Shown here piece by piece: positions 34,220 through 42,717 of a DNA stretch of 47,968 nucleotides (position 1 is the first letter of the stretch; each line of letters opens with the position of its first letter). Position numbers and translations under genes: made by a program. The notes under the pieces were generated by a model. The model made no database searches, was not told the origin of the DNA, and worked only from the letters and a program-made list of their open reading frames with translations. Origin of the DNA: Actinomycetota bacterium (lineage in GTDB: Bacteria; Actinomycetota; Acidimicrobiia; Acidimicrobiales; Ilumatobacteraceae). The stretch spans positions 1 to 47,968 of the forward strand of contig CAUJET010000085.1 of NCBI GenBank assembly GCA_963169665.1, read 5' to 3'.

Positions 34220-35419
34220 ATGATCGTCCTCATCCCCGCCTACGAGCCGGACCAGCATCTGGTGGAGCTGGTCCGCCGCATCCGCACCCGTCGTCCCGCC
34301 CAGCAGATCGTGCTCGTCGACGACGGCAGCGGCCCGGCCTACGCCCCGATCTTCACGACCTGTCGTTCGCTCGGCTGCGACGTCGTCACCCACGAGGTGA
34401 ACCGTGGCAAGGGTGCTGCGCTCAAGACCGGCTTCGCCCACATCGAAGCCCGGCACCCCGGCCGCAACGTGGTGTGCGCCGACTGCGACGGCCAGCACAC
34501 GCTCGCCGACATCGTGCGGGTGTCCGACGAGGTCGCCCGCCAACGCGATGCGATCGTGCTCGGAGCACGGCATTTCGCCGGCGATGTCCCGCTTCGCAGC
34601 CGCTTCGGCAACGACGTCACGCGAGCCGTGTTCCGTCTCGCGACCGGCATCCGGCTGCAGGACACGCAGACCGGTCTGCGGGGCTATCCGGCCTCGATGC
34701 TCGGCTGGCTGCAGACCGTCGACGGCGACCGCTTCGAGTACGAACTCGACGTACTGCTGCAGGCCGAGCGCGAGGGCCATCGGTTCCACGAGGTGCCGAT
34801 CGAGACGATCTACCTCGCGGGCAACGAGTCGTCTCACTTCCACCCGATCACGGACTCGATCCGGGTGTACGTGCCGTTCCTGCGCTTCGCGCTGTCGTCG
34901 CTCGTCGCGTTCGCGGTCGACGCCGTGCTGCTGTTCACCCTGATGGCGCTCACCGGCCACCTGCTCGCCTCGGTGGTGCTCGCCCGGCTGGGCAGCGCCA
35001 CGGTCAACTTCGTCGCCAATCGACGGATGGTGTTCGGACACAGGGAGCGTGTGGGTCGGTCGGCGTGGCGGTACGGGGCGCTCGTGGTGGGACTGCTGGC
35101 CGCCAACTATTCGCTGCTGGCCACGCTCACCCGCACCGTCGGCATGCACCTGCTGCCGGCGAAGGTGATCACCGAGGCGTTGCTGTTCGTCGCGAGCTAC
35201 CAGGTGCAGCGTCGGGTGGTGTTCCGTGCCGGCCGATCCCGCACGGTCGCGACGGTCGCCACCGTCGAGCGGGTCGACCGGGTCACCGCCGTCGGCGAGC
35301 CGGCGTCCGACACGACCGGGTCCACCGATGTCACCGTCGATTTGCCCCGTCCTGCCGAGGTGGCCCCGCCCTCGAGGGAACCCGCCGTGTGGAGCGTCTC
35401 CGAGCCGTCGCAGCCCTGA
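34220..35419 (+). CDS. Glycosyltransferase family 2 / GtrA fusion protein
   Basis: A 399-residue two-domain protein. Residues 1-215: a DPM1/polyprenyl-phosphate-type GT2 domain with VLIPAYEPD, LVDDGSG, VNRGKGAALKTGF and CADCDGQH (DxD-like). Residues 225-345: GtrA domain with four TM helices, including the conserved ATVNFVANRRMVFG. The C-terminal 50 residues are Thr/Val/Pro-rich. The usual role is to load a sugar on undecaprenyl phosphate and flip it for envelope decoration. It follows the NAGPA gene by 13 nt and forms one operon with it. Start ATG 34220; ribosome site GGGGGCCCGAG is modest. Confidence 0.9.
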   Translation: MIVLIPAYEPDQHLVELVRRIRTRRPAQQIVLVDDGSGPAYAPIFTTCRSLGCDVVTHEVNRGKGAALKTGFAHIEARHPGRNVVCADCDGQHTLADIVRVSDEVARQRDAIVLGARHFAGDVPLRSRFGNDVTRAVFRLATGIRLQDTQTGLRGYPASMLGWLQTVDGDRFEYELDVLLQAEREGHRFHEVPIETIYLAGNESSHFHPITDSIRVYVPFLRFALSSLVAFAVDAVLLFTLMALTGHLLASVVLARLGSATVNFVANRRMVFGHRERVGRSAWRYGALVVGLLAANYSLLATLTRTVGMHLLPAKVITEALLFVASYQVQRRVVFRAGRSRTVATVATVERVDRVTAVGEPASDTTGSTDVTVDLPRPAEVAPPSREPAVWSVSEPSQP

Positions 35420-35825
35420 CTGCGATGGTCGGGGCGCGACCTTCGGCTGCGGCACCAACGGTGCGCTGGCGAACCGGTGGACCGTGATCGGCAGCTTCGT
35501 CGACGGCCAGACCCCGACTGAGTCGGCGAGTCGACTGCGACCGACGCCGGCTCGCGCGCACCTCGTGCGCTGGAGGTCGTGCCGATGGTGGTCGGCGGCG
35601 CGCCGATTCGTGCGAGGTCGTCGGGTCCGCTCACGCGTGTGGTCGATTCCGCGTCGATGTGACGCGTCAGCGAACAATCGCGAGTTCGTGGGTTCGCGTT
35701 TGGTCGCTTTCGCGTCGATGTGACGCGTCAGCGAACAAACGCGGGCCGTGCCTCACCCACTCGCTCCCAGTGAGGTCGCGGCGCGAGGTCGGTTGACGGG
35801 TGCCGGTCCGGGGAACCACCTTCGT
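35420..35825. other. 406-bp intergenic region without convincing genes
   Basis: No open frame here has coding character. The first ~220 bp show no structure I can name. The second half holds two copies of a 28-bp repeat with an internal perfect palindrome (separate entry), so it may be a regulatory or structural element, a REP-like element, or the remnant of a mobile repeat. The DUF3072 gene begins at 35826. Confidence 0.6.
35650..35738. repeat. Two 28-bp direct repeats carrying palindrome TGACGCGTCA
   Basis: Identical 28-bp copies at 35650-35677 and 35711-35738, period 61 bp, each with TGACGCGTCA, a perfect 10-bp palindrome. CGAAC-N8-GTTCG (35671-35688) lies between the copies. The second copy is bracketed by CGCGTTTG (35695) and CAAACGCG (35736), which could pair as a hairpin. 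The design looks like paired protein-binding sites or a bacterial interspersed palindromic element. Confidence 0.75.
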
Positions 35826-36116
35826 ATGACCGATTCGCGACCCGACGACCTGAACGACACCGATGCCGCGACGGATGCGCCACACGTGCCTGCCGTCGAT
35901 GCGGCCGATGCGACCGACCCGGCGGAGAAGCCGGTGGAGGAGTGGGTCACGGGCGACGAACCCATGACCGGTCCCCAGCGGTCCTACCTGCACACGCTCG
36001 CTCGCGAGGCCGGTGAGGAGGTGCCCGAACCTGAGCCCACCAAGGCGGCCGCCTCGGTGATCATCGAACGCCTCCAGCGCGCCACGGGCCGCATCCCCGC
36101 CGACCGCGACCGCTGA
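35826..36116 (+). CDS. DUF3072 family protein
   Basis: A 96-residue acidic protein. An Asp/Ala-rich disordered N-terminus (1-35) precedes the conserved segment EEWVTGDEPMTGPQRSYLHT and EAGEEVPEPEPTKAAASVII, a DUF3072 match; the segment resembles a short helix-rich DNA- or protein-binding SAP-like fold. Function unknown. Start ATG 35826. It follows the palindromic repeat region, which may control it. Confidence 0.85.
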   Translation: MTDSRPDDLNDTDAATDAPHVPAVDAADATDPAEKPVEEWVTGDEPMTGPQRSYLHTLAREAGEEVPEPEPTKAAASVIIERLQRATGRIPADRDR

Positions 36117-36200
36117 CGTCCGGGCAGGTCGCCGCGACATGTGCTCGGTCGGCTGCCGTCGGTGACAAGTGCTGAGCTGGAGTTTTCTTCGTCGAGGGTG

Positions 36201-36229
36201 TTGACGATCGAACGTATGTTCGATAGTGT
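36201..36229 (+). promoter_or_regulatory. Promoter with embedded LexA (SOS) box
   Basis: TTGACG (36201-36206) and TAGTGT (36224-36229) are separated by exactly 17 bp, a consensus-type vegetative promoter. The spacer holds ATCGAAC-GTAT-GTTCGAT (36207-36224), a perfect inverted repeat matching the Gram-positive LexA site (GAAC-N4-GTTC). LexA bound here would cover the promoter. The ATG of the HNH gene is 8 nt after the -10 box, so the transcript would be leaderless. Confidence 0.85.
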
Positions 36230-36236
36230 CCGGGTC

Positions 36237-37466
36237 ATGGAGACGGCGGTCCTCTCTCTCGATCAGGCGGTGCGCGACCTGTCGCGTGTCGATCTGGGTG
36301 AGCTGGGCCCGTCGGAGTTGGGGTCGCTCGCGGTGAAGGTGGGGCGGCACATCGACAAGATCAAGATGCTGCACGCCCGGATCGTGGTGGAGGCCGACCG
36401 GGCGCAGGCGTGGCGTGAGTCGGGGGCGCGTGACATGGCCGACTGGTTGTCCGGGAAGACCGGCACGTCACGTGGTGAGGCACAGTCGCGGCAGCGGTTG
36501 GGGGAAGCGCTCGACACGTCGCAGGAGTTGGCGGATGCGGTGGAGAACGATGAGCTGTCCGCGGCGGCGGCTGAGCAGTTGCACGACGCGGTCATGAACC
36601 CGCCCGAAGGCACCGACGCGGAGGATCTCGCGGATCTGATCGACGCCTCCAAGGGTGGCGGCCCGCGTGATGTGAAGGCCGCGGCCGATCGGTGGCGCGA
36701 GACGCACTCGAGCGAGACACCCGAGCAGCGCACGGCGCGCAGGTTCGCGAAGCGGTCGGTCAGTTCGCGGCCGCCGTCGGACGGGACGGTCGAGACGACG
36801 GTGATCCTGCCCGAGCTCGAGCATCGACAGTTCATGAACGCGATCTCGCATGTCGCGGGTGACTGGGATGCGAACGACTCGCGTGCCCCCGCACAGCGGT
36901 TGGCGGACGGCCTGATCCAGTTGTGCCAGGCCTACGCGGCCGGGACCGTCACGGGGGGTCGGGAGAAGCCGACGATCCTGATCGGCTGCACTGCGGAGAC
37001 GATGGCCGGCCTGTCCGACGAACCTGGGTGGACGTCGCACGGTGATCGGATCCCGGCCGACGTGGTCCGGCATCTCGCCGAGGATGCGATCCTTCGTCGG
37101 GTCGTGATGGCCGGTGACGCCGTGATCAACCTGGGCGCCAAGGTCAGGTTCGCGACCGACGACCAGTACCTGGCGTTGATGTTGCGCGACGGCGGGTGCC
37201 GGTGGCCGGGATGTCACATCTCGCCCGCGTGGTGTCAGGTCGACCACCTCATCCAGGTGATCGAGGGCGGCCCGTCAGATCTCGACAACGAGGTCCTGTG
37301 GTGCAGCCACCATCACCACGTCAAGCACCGCGCCGGTGTGACCGTGCTCGGCAACGCCCACCACCTGCACCTGCTGATGCCAGACGGCACCCTCATCGCC
37401 TGCCCACCCAAAGGCCATCTCACCGCAGAACGAGACGACGGGCGAAGAGCCCAGGCGGCGGCCTGA
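36237..37466 (+). CDS. DUF222-HNH endonuclease (REP13E12 family)
   Basis: A 409-residue protein. An N-terminal helical DUF222 domain (about 15-300) is followed by an HNH nuclease domain: GCRWPGCHISPAWCQVDH around 323-340 with zinc-type cysteines and the first His, then GGPSDLDNEVLWCSHHHHVKH with the Asn and last His. This is the 13E12-type family, multi-copy in many actinobacteria and SOS-induced in mycobacteria. Start ATG 36237 is chosen because it immediately follows the promoter with the LexA box; the frame is open upstream to 36141 but that would place the promoter inside the gene. Confidence 0.92.
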   Translation: METAVLSLDQAVRDLSRVDLGELGPSELGSLAVKVGRHIDKIKMLHARIVVEADRAQAWRESGARDMADWLSGKTGTSRGEAQSRQRLGEALDTSQELADAVENDELSAAAAEQLHDAVMNPPEGTDAEDLADLIDASKGGGPRDVKAAADRWRETHSSETPEQRTARRFAKRSVSSRPPSDGTVETTVILPELEHRQFMNAISHVAGDWDANDSRAPAQRLADGLIQLCQAYAAGTVTGGREKPTILIGCTAETMAGLSDEPGWTSHGDRIPADVVRHLAEDAILRRVVMAGDAVINLGAKVRFATDDQYLALMLRDGGCRWPGCHISPAWCQVDHLIQVIEGGPSDLDNEVLWCSHHHHVKHRAGVTVLGNAHHLHLLMPDGTLIACPPKGHLTAERDDGRRAQAAA

Positions 37467-37570
37467 ACGCTCGACCAGCAACCATCACCCCGAGCACCAC
37501 CAGGGGACCACGTCGAGCACCCGCCAGCGGTGCAGCCGAACCCGGTTGCACCGCACACGCACGCCCCTGC

Positions 37571-37675
37571 ACCGGTCCGCACCGGTCCGCACCGGTGCCG
37601 GGACGTCGGCGTCTCGATGTCACACCGGTCGGGCACAGTGCGGTCGCCGGACCGGACCGGACCGGACCGGACCGA
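37571..37675. repeat. Short tandem repeats downstream of the HNH gene
   Basis: Two arrays in the 235-bp gap before the DUF7715-like gene: about three copies of a 10-bp ACCGGTCCGC unit (37571-37597) and about five and a half copies of the 5-bp unit CCGGA (37648-37675), the latter 27 bp upstream of the next start codon. No gene is seen here. Confidence 0.7.
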
Positions 37676-37701
37676 CGGAAGGGACACGTGGAGGTGTTGA
37701 G

Positions 37702-38091
37702 ATGAAGGTGCTCGTCGCGACGCGCGAGACGCAGGGGTTCGACGGTGGCGACTACAGCCACACCGTCGAAGGCGAGTTGGTGGTGGCGAACGTGGCGGAG
37801 TGCGATGCCGCCGGGTGCGGCTGCGACCGGGGGTTCCCCGGACTCGCCAGCCATCGGGCGACGACCACCGCGCTGGTCGTCGATCTCGACATCTCGCCCG
37901 CCGACCTCCGCGAGGCGATCCGCGGCAGCCTCGACGACCAGGGCTGGTTGCAGTGGCTCGACGAGCACCAGTCCGACGAGCTCGTCGACGAACACGTCAG
38001 CACCGTTGAGTACATCTGCCGTCACTACGCGGTCGGGACGGTTCTGCGCCGCCGGGGCACACGCATCTGGTGCGAACCCCTGGCCGCCTGA
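37702..38091 (+). CDS. DUF7715-like conserved protein
   Basis: A 129-residue soluble protein starting MKVLVATRETQG, with GELVVANVAECD, a cysteine pair region CDAAGCGCDRGFPG (about 34-47), SHRATTTALV and a C-terminal ICRHYAVGTVLRRR. This pattern is conserved across actinobacteria and matches, from memory, an uncharacterised DUF7715 family. The Cys cluster may bind a metal. The product is thought to be cytosolic. Start ATG 37702 has GGAGG 10 nt upstream. Confidence 0.8.
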   Translation: MKVLVATRETQGFDGGDYSHTVEGELVVANVAECDAAGCGCDRGFPGLASHRATTTALVVDLDISPADLREAIRGSLDDQGWLQWLDEHQSDELVDEHVSTVEYICRHYAVGTVLRRRGTRIWCEPLAA

Positions 38092-38107
38092 GCGCCCGTG
38101 AGGGCCG

Positions 38108-38155
38108 GTCAGCGCCTGTCAGCGCCTGTCAGCGCCTGTCGCGCCTGTCAGCGCG
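38108..38155. repeat. 10-bp tandem repeat at the PLP-enzyme 3' end
   Basis: GTCAGCGCCT in about 4.8 copies between the convergent DUF7715-like and PLP-enzyme genes. The last copy contains the PLP enzyme's stop codon (38148-38150), so repeat expansion reached the end of that gene. Confidence 0.7.
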
Positions 38156-39884
38156 GCTGCAACGAGGCGTGGGGGAGGTCGAACCAGCGGAGATGTTCGA
38201 ACGCCGCCGACAGCGATCCACCGGTCTCGTCGTCCGCGCCGAGCTGCCATTCGGGTGCGGCCTCGAGCAGTGCTCGTGCCTCGGCGAGGTAGCCGGCCAG
38301 CGCCGACTCGGGTGCGCGCACCTCGTCCACCGGCGGCCGCACGAGCTCACCGGTGAGCGGGTCGTACGACAGCTGCGACAGGCGCAGCGGTGGTTCCACG
38401 GGACCACGGTGGTGCCGCCACAGGCCCGACGTCGGGTCGAAGTGGTACTCCGGCAGCAGCTTCCAGCCGTGCGACGCGACCAGGTCGACCGCGTCGACCA
38501 GGTACCGGAACACGGTCTCGGAGATGAAGTAGTTGAAGCTCACCCGGGTCCATCCCGGCTTGATGCCCTCGCAGCCCTGGGCGATCTCGTGCTCGAACTC
38601 GTGCGAGCGTTCGAGGTCGATGCCGAGCAGGCGGTGCCCGTAGGGGCCGGCGCACGAGCAGCCGCCGCGCGACTGGATGCCGAACAGGTCGCTGAGCAGT
38701 GCGACGACGTAGTTGTGGTGCAGGTACCGGCCGCCCGGCCGCTTCACCACGAACGACACGATCGACAGCCGCTCGCTCTCGGTGTTGCCGAGCACCTGCA
38801 ACGACGGGTTGGTCGACCAGGCCCCGATCGCACGCCGCCAGTAGGCCTCCTCGTGGGCCCGGATGGTGTCGACGCCGACGGCCTGCTTCAGCTGGAACAC
38901 GAGCCCGGCGCGGATCGACTCGATGATCGCCGGCGTGCCCGCCTCTTCGCGGTGCACCGGGTCGTCGAGGTAACGGTGCTCGGTGGGGTTCACGTAGGCG
39001 ACCGTGCCGCCGCCCACCACGTCGGGCACCCGGTTGTGCAGCAACGACCGGCGCACGACCAGCACGCCAGGGGTGCCGGGCCCGCCCACGAACTTGTGCG
39101 GGCTGAGCACGACCGCGTCCTTGTGGGCCAGCGGGTGCTCGGCGCACGACGGGTTCATGTCGATGTCGACGTACGGAGCGGCGGCGGCGAAGTCCCAGAA
39201 CGACAGGGCGCCGTGGCGGTGCAACACATCGGCGATCGCACACGTGTTGGACACGATGCCGGTCACGTTCGACGCGGCAGAGAACGATCCGATCTTGAGC
39301 TGCCGGTCGGCGTGCGCGACCAGCTCCGCCTCGAGCACGGCGAGGTCGACGTGGCCGTCGGCGTCCTCGGGGATCACGACGACGTCGGCGATCGACTCCC
39401 GCCAGGGGATCTCGTTGGAGTGGTGCTCGAACGGTCCGACGAACACGACGGGCCGGTCCTCGGCGGGGATGTGGTCGGACAGGTGGTAGCGGGCGTCGAG
39501 GTCGGCGGGCAACCGGAGATTGAGGATGCCGATGAGCTTGTCGATCGCCCCGGTGCTGCCCGAGCCGCAGAAGATGACGCAGGTCTCGTCCTCGCCGGCC
39601 TCGGGACCCGAGCCGCCGACGGCGTCGTGGATGATCCTGCGGGCGTCCTCGCGCAGGCGGGTGGTCTGCAACCCGGTGCCGGACGACTCGGTGTGGGTGT
39701 TCGCGTAGCGGGGGAGCACCTCCTCGCGCAGGAAGTCCTCGAGGAAGCCAAGGGCGCGGCCGGACGCGGTGTAGTCCGCGTAGGTGATCCGGCGAGGGCC
39801 GAACGGTCCGTCCATCACCTGGTCGTCGCCGATCACCGAGGCACGGATGCGCTGGAGGAGCGGGGTGTCGGCTGGCTGATCCAC
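38148..39884 (-). CDS. PLP-dependent aminotransferase class V (cysteine desulfurase-like)
   Basis: A 578-residue fold-type I PLP enzyme, longer than NifS/SufS (~400). Landmarks: YADYTASGRAL (35-45), CGSGSTGAIDKL, EHHSNEIPW, SFSAASNVTGI, DFAAAAPY (PLP Asp), SPHKFVGG with the Schiff-base Lys, and RGGCSCAGPYGH, the Cys-bearing loop where desulfurases hold their catalytic Cys. The C-terminal ~100 residues are extra. Such long SufS-like proteins occur in many actinobacteria and eukaryotes; substrate unknown. No sulfur-mobilisation genes are adjacent. Start GTG 39884. Confidence 0.87.
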   Translation of the reverse strand: MDQPADTPLLQRIRASVIGDDQVMDGPFGPRRITYADYTASGRALGFLEDFLREEVLPRYANTHTESSGTGLQTTRLREDARRIIHDAVGGSGPEAGEDETCVIFCGSGSTGAIDKLIGILNLRLPADLDARYHLSDHIPAEDRPVVFVGPFEHHSNEIPWRESIADVVVIPEDADGHVDLAVLEAELVAHADRQLKIGSFSAASNVTGIVSNTCAIADVLHRHGALSFWDFAAAAPYVDIDMNPSCAEHPLAHKDAVVLSPHKFVGGPGTPGVLVVRRSLLHNRVPDVVGGGTVAYVNPTEHRYLDDPVHREEAGTPAIIESIRAGLVFQLKQAVGVDTIRAHEEAYWRRAIGAWSTNPSLQVLGNTESERLSIVSFVVKRPGGRYLHHNYVVALLSDLFGIQSRGGCSCAGPYGHRLLGIDLERSHEFEHEIAQGCEGIKPGWTRVSFNYFISETVFRYLVDAVDLVASHGWKLLPEYHFDPTSGLWRHHRGPVEPPLRLSQLSYDPLTGELVRPPVDEVRAPESALAGYLAEARALLEAAPEWQLGADDETGGSLSAAFEHLRWFDLPHASLQPR

Positions 39885-40017
39885 GACGGTGACGCTATCC
39901 CCGGCCTCATGACCGGCCTCATGACCGGCCTCGACGGGCCTGCGTGGACGCCTGTCCCGGCGCCGACCAGAATGGGACGAATCCCTCCCGCCCCGGACCC
40001 CCCGTCCCCGGACCCGT

Positions 40018-40677
40018 TTGGACCCTCTCGTGCTCGACGACCTGACCGACCGCGTGGCCGATGTGGTGGAGGCACTCGGTTACCTCGGTGTCGCCCTCCT
40101 CGTGGCCCTGGAGAACGTGTTCCCCCCGATCCCTTCGGAGGTGGTGCTCCCGTTGGCCGGCTTCGTGGCCGGCCGCGGCGATGCGTCGCTGCCGGGCATG
40201 ATCGCGGCTGCGACGGTGGGTTCGGTCGTCGGTGCGTGGATCCTCTACGGCATCGCCGCGGCCGTCGGCCCCGTGCGGCTCCGTGGCTTCGTGGTGCGCC
40301 ACGGCAAGTGGTTCCGCCTCGGTGAGCGCGACCTGGAACGTGCCGAGGAGTGGTTCGACCGTCGGTCGGATGCGGCCGTGTTGATCGGCCGGTGCATCCC
40401 GTTGATCCGGTCGATCGTGTCGGTGCCGGCAGGGTTCCGGCGGATGCCGTTCGCACGCTTCACGGTCTTCACCGCGCTCGGCAGCCTGGTGTGGAACGCG
40501 GCCCTCATCGGTGCCGGCGCGGTGCTCGGCGACCGATGGGAGCGAGTGGGCGACGTCGTCGGGCTGCTCCAGGGGGCGGTGATCGTCGCCGCCGTCGTGC
40601 TCGTCGCCGTGATCGTGTGGCGCCGTGTGCTCCGGCCGCGGCTGCGGTCGGCGGGCGATCTCCCGGCAGACGAGTGA
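40018..40677 (+). CDS. DedA family membrane protein
   Basis: A ~219-residue DedA/VTT-domain protein. ENVFPPIPSEVVLPLAG near residues 31-47 and RCIPLIRSIVSVPAGFRRM near 125-143 hold the functional Glu and Arg residues of the family. DedA proteins flip lipids such as undecaprenyl phosphate. The start is TTG 40018 or, 12 nt on, GTG 40030; neither has a clear ribosome site. The stop overlaps the next gene by 4 nt. Confidence 0.88.
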   Translation: MDPLVLDDLTDRVADVVEALGYLGVALLVALENVFPPIPSEVVLPLAGFVAGRGDASLPGMIAAATVGSVVGAWILYGIAAAVGPVRLRGFVVRHGKWFRLGERDLERAEEWFDRRSDAAVLIGRCIPLIRSIVSVPAGFRRMPFARFTVFTALGSLVWNAALIGAGAVLGDRWERVGDVVGLLQGAVIVAAVVLVAVIVWRRVLRPRLRSAGDLPADE

Positions 40678-41918
40678 GCCTCGCCGCGATCGGGCAGGTC
40701 GGGCAGGTCGGGCAGGTCGCGTCGGTGGCGTTGCTCGCGATCGGCGCGGCGATGATGTTGGTCCGCCCCGGTGGCCTGGCGCCGTGGGTCGGTCCGGTCG
40801 GCGCCGCATCCGTGGCCGTCGCGTCGACGGCGGTGTCGCTCGATGCCGCCGGCGACGCTCTGCGGATGATGCGCGACCCGCTGCTGTTCCTGGTGTTCGC
40901 CGTCCCGCTCGCCGCAGCGCTCGACCGGGTGGGCGTGTTCGAGGCCGTGGCATCGCTGCTCGACGGCGGCCGACATCTCGTGGCATGGCTCTGGGTGCTG
41001 GCCGCCGCGGTCACGATCGTGTTCAACCTCGATGCGGCAGTGGTGCTGCTCACGCCGTTGTACATCCGCATCGCGCACCGGCAGTCGCTGCCGGTCGAGG
41101 CGCTGGCGTTCCAACCGGCGCTGCTCGCTTGTCTGGCGTCGCAGCCCTTGCCGGTGTCGAACCTGACCAACCTGCTCGTCGCGGAACGGTTCGACCTGTC
41201 GGCGACCGACTTCGTCCGGCACCTCGGCCTGCCCACCGTCGCCGCGGTCGGCGTGGGGTGGTGGGCCTACCGTCGGACGTTCCCGTCGATGGTGCCGGCA
41301 GGGTCGGCGGCGACGACGAATGAGGCGACGCTCGATGTCGAGGCCGACCGGAACGCGCTGCGGTCGGGCGTGCCGATCGTCGCGTTCGTGCTGATCGGCT
41401 TCACCGTCGGCGACGTGGTGGGCGTGCCCGCCTGGGCGGTGGCGGCGGTGGCCCTGGCGGCCGCGCTCGCGGTCGTGGCCCGCGATCGACGCGGATCGGG
41501 GTGGACCCTTCGTGTCGTTCCGTTCGAGGCGGTGGCGATCGCTGCCGGCCTGAGCGTGCTCGTCGCCGGTGCGGCTCCGCACCTCGGGCTGACGCACCTG
41601 CTCGGCGCCGAGGGCGCGGCCGGCCGGTTGCAGGCGCTCCTCGTCGGTGGCCTCGGCGCCGACCTGACGAACAACCTGCCGACCGTGCTGGCGGCGATGC
41701 CCGCGCTCGGGGATCGCGAACAGGTGTGGCCGTTGCTGGTGGGGGTGAACATGGCGCCGGCGCTGGTGCTCACGGGGGCCTTGTCGAGCCTCCTGTGGCG
41801 GGACACCGCCACGAGGCTGGGGGTGACGGTCGGTGCGATGCGGTTCACCCGAGTGGGTGTGCGGGTCGGCCTCCCGGCGTTCGCCGTGGCCGGTGCGTTG
41901 GTGGTGCTCGTGCCCTGA
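40674..41918 (+). CDS. ArsB/SLC13-type anion permease-like protein
   Basis: A 414-residue membrane protein with about eleven hydrophobic segments. VFNLDAAVVLLTPLYI, PLPVSNLTNLLVAERF and LGADLTNNLPTVLAAM are the paired helix-hairpin signatures of the ion transporter superfamily that includes ArsB and divalent-anion symporters. No ars regulator or reductase is present, so arsenite export is not supported. Start GTG 40674 overlaps the DedA stop (GTGA), tying the two together. It begins with a VGQ repeat encoded by 9-bp tandem gggcaggtc units. Confidence 0.82.
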   Translation: MSLAAIGQVGQVGQVASVALLAIGAAMMLVRPGGLAPWVGPVGAASVAVASTAVSLDAAGDALRMMRDPLLFLVFAVPLAAALDRVGVFEAVASLLDGGRHLVAWLWVLAAAVTIVFNLDAAVVLLTPLYIRIAHRQSLPVEALAFQPALLACLASQPLPVSNLTNLLVAERFDLSATDFVRHLGLPTVAAVGVGWWAYRRTFPSMVPAGSAATTNEATLDVEADRNALRSGVPIVAFVLIGFTVGDVVGVPAWAVAAVALAAALAVVARDRRGSGWTLRVVPFEAVAIAAGLSVLVAGAAPHLGLTHLLGAEGAAGRLQALLVGGLGADLTNNLPTVLAAMPALGDREQVWPLLVGVNMAPALVLTGALSSLLWRDTATRLGVTVGAMRFTRVGVRVGLPAFAVAGALVVLVP

Positions 41919-42060
41919 GCGGGTCGTTGCTCCGGTGGCCTGGCCGGTGGTTCGACGAGTGGTTCGACAGCGTGTCGGACGGGTACCGCAGCCTCGTCCA
42001 CCACTGCATCGCGGCAGCCGCCGTGCCCGACGGGTGGACCCGAACGAAGGGAGCATCGTC

Positions 42061-42717
42061 ATGAGCGAACACCTGCGGAGCACCACCCGTCTCGCATCCG
42101 ATCCCGCACCGGTCGTGCCGGTCGTGCCGGTCGCCGCCGGCCCGGACATCACGGCCGAGACGCCACGTCAGGCGGCGTCGTTCGCCGCGCCGGCGGCGCC
42201 GGCAGCGCCGGCGGTGGCCGCGGAGCCGGTCGGTCAGGTGCCGGCACAGCCGCCGATCCAGGTGCCCGTCGAACGGGTACGCGGTGCCGAGGTGACTGCC
42301 ACCCGATGGCGCGTCTCGCCCGCCGCAGTGATGGCGGGAGCGACCTCGGTGGTGCTCCTGCTGTGGGGCGCGGTGACCCTCGCCCGCGCGGGCACCGACA
42401 CGCCGTGGCGTGAGCCGATCGTGGAGGTGGCCGGTGCCACGGGGACGGCGATCCTCGGCATGATCGTGCTCGGCGCGGGCGGAGTCCTGCTCCTCGCCGC
42501 CTTCACCCGCAACCGAGGTGCGATCGGGTTCGTGTCGGTCGTGCTCGGCGTCGCGGCGGCGACGGTGGCGATCGAACCGACGGTCGGTGCGGACGCACTC
42601 GGTGCGGATCGCAACGGTGCGATCGCTGCGCTGATCCTGCTCGGGATCACGCTCCTCGTGGCGCTGCTCGCTCCCGACGTGGATCGCGTCGACGAGCGTC
42701 GCGAGTACCTGTCCTGA
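42061..42717 (+). CDS. Membrane protein of unknown function
   Basis: A 218-residue protein. Residues 1-78 are Pro/Ala/Val-rich and disordered, with VPV and APA repeats. Four hydrophobic segments follow (about 88-108, 122-150, 155-176, 180-204), then a charged C-terminus. No family recognised. ATG 42061 has GGGAG 7 nt upstream. The stop abuts the convergent gene at 42718 with no gap. Confidence 0.75.
   Translation: MSEHLRSTTRLASDPAPVVPVVPVAAGPDITAETPRQAASFAAPAAPAAPAVAAEPVGQVPAQPPIQVPVERVRGAEVTATRWRVSPAAVMAGATSVVLLLWGAVTLARAGTDTPWREPIVEVAGATGTAILGMIVLGAGGVLLLAAFTRNRGAIGFVSVVLGVAAATVAIEPTVGADALGADRNGAIAALILLGITLLVALLAPDVDRVDERREYLS

Noticed and set aside
36237..37466. Prophage or homing element around the HNH gene
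   Set aside because: No integrase, phage gene or flanking target duplication; the gene belongs to the chromosomal DUF222 family.
40674..41918. Arsenite efflux (ArsB) assignment
   Set aside because: Fold matches the superfamily but no arsenic-resistance genes are adjacent, and it is coupled to DedA.
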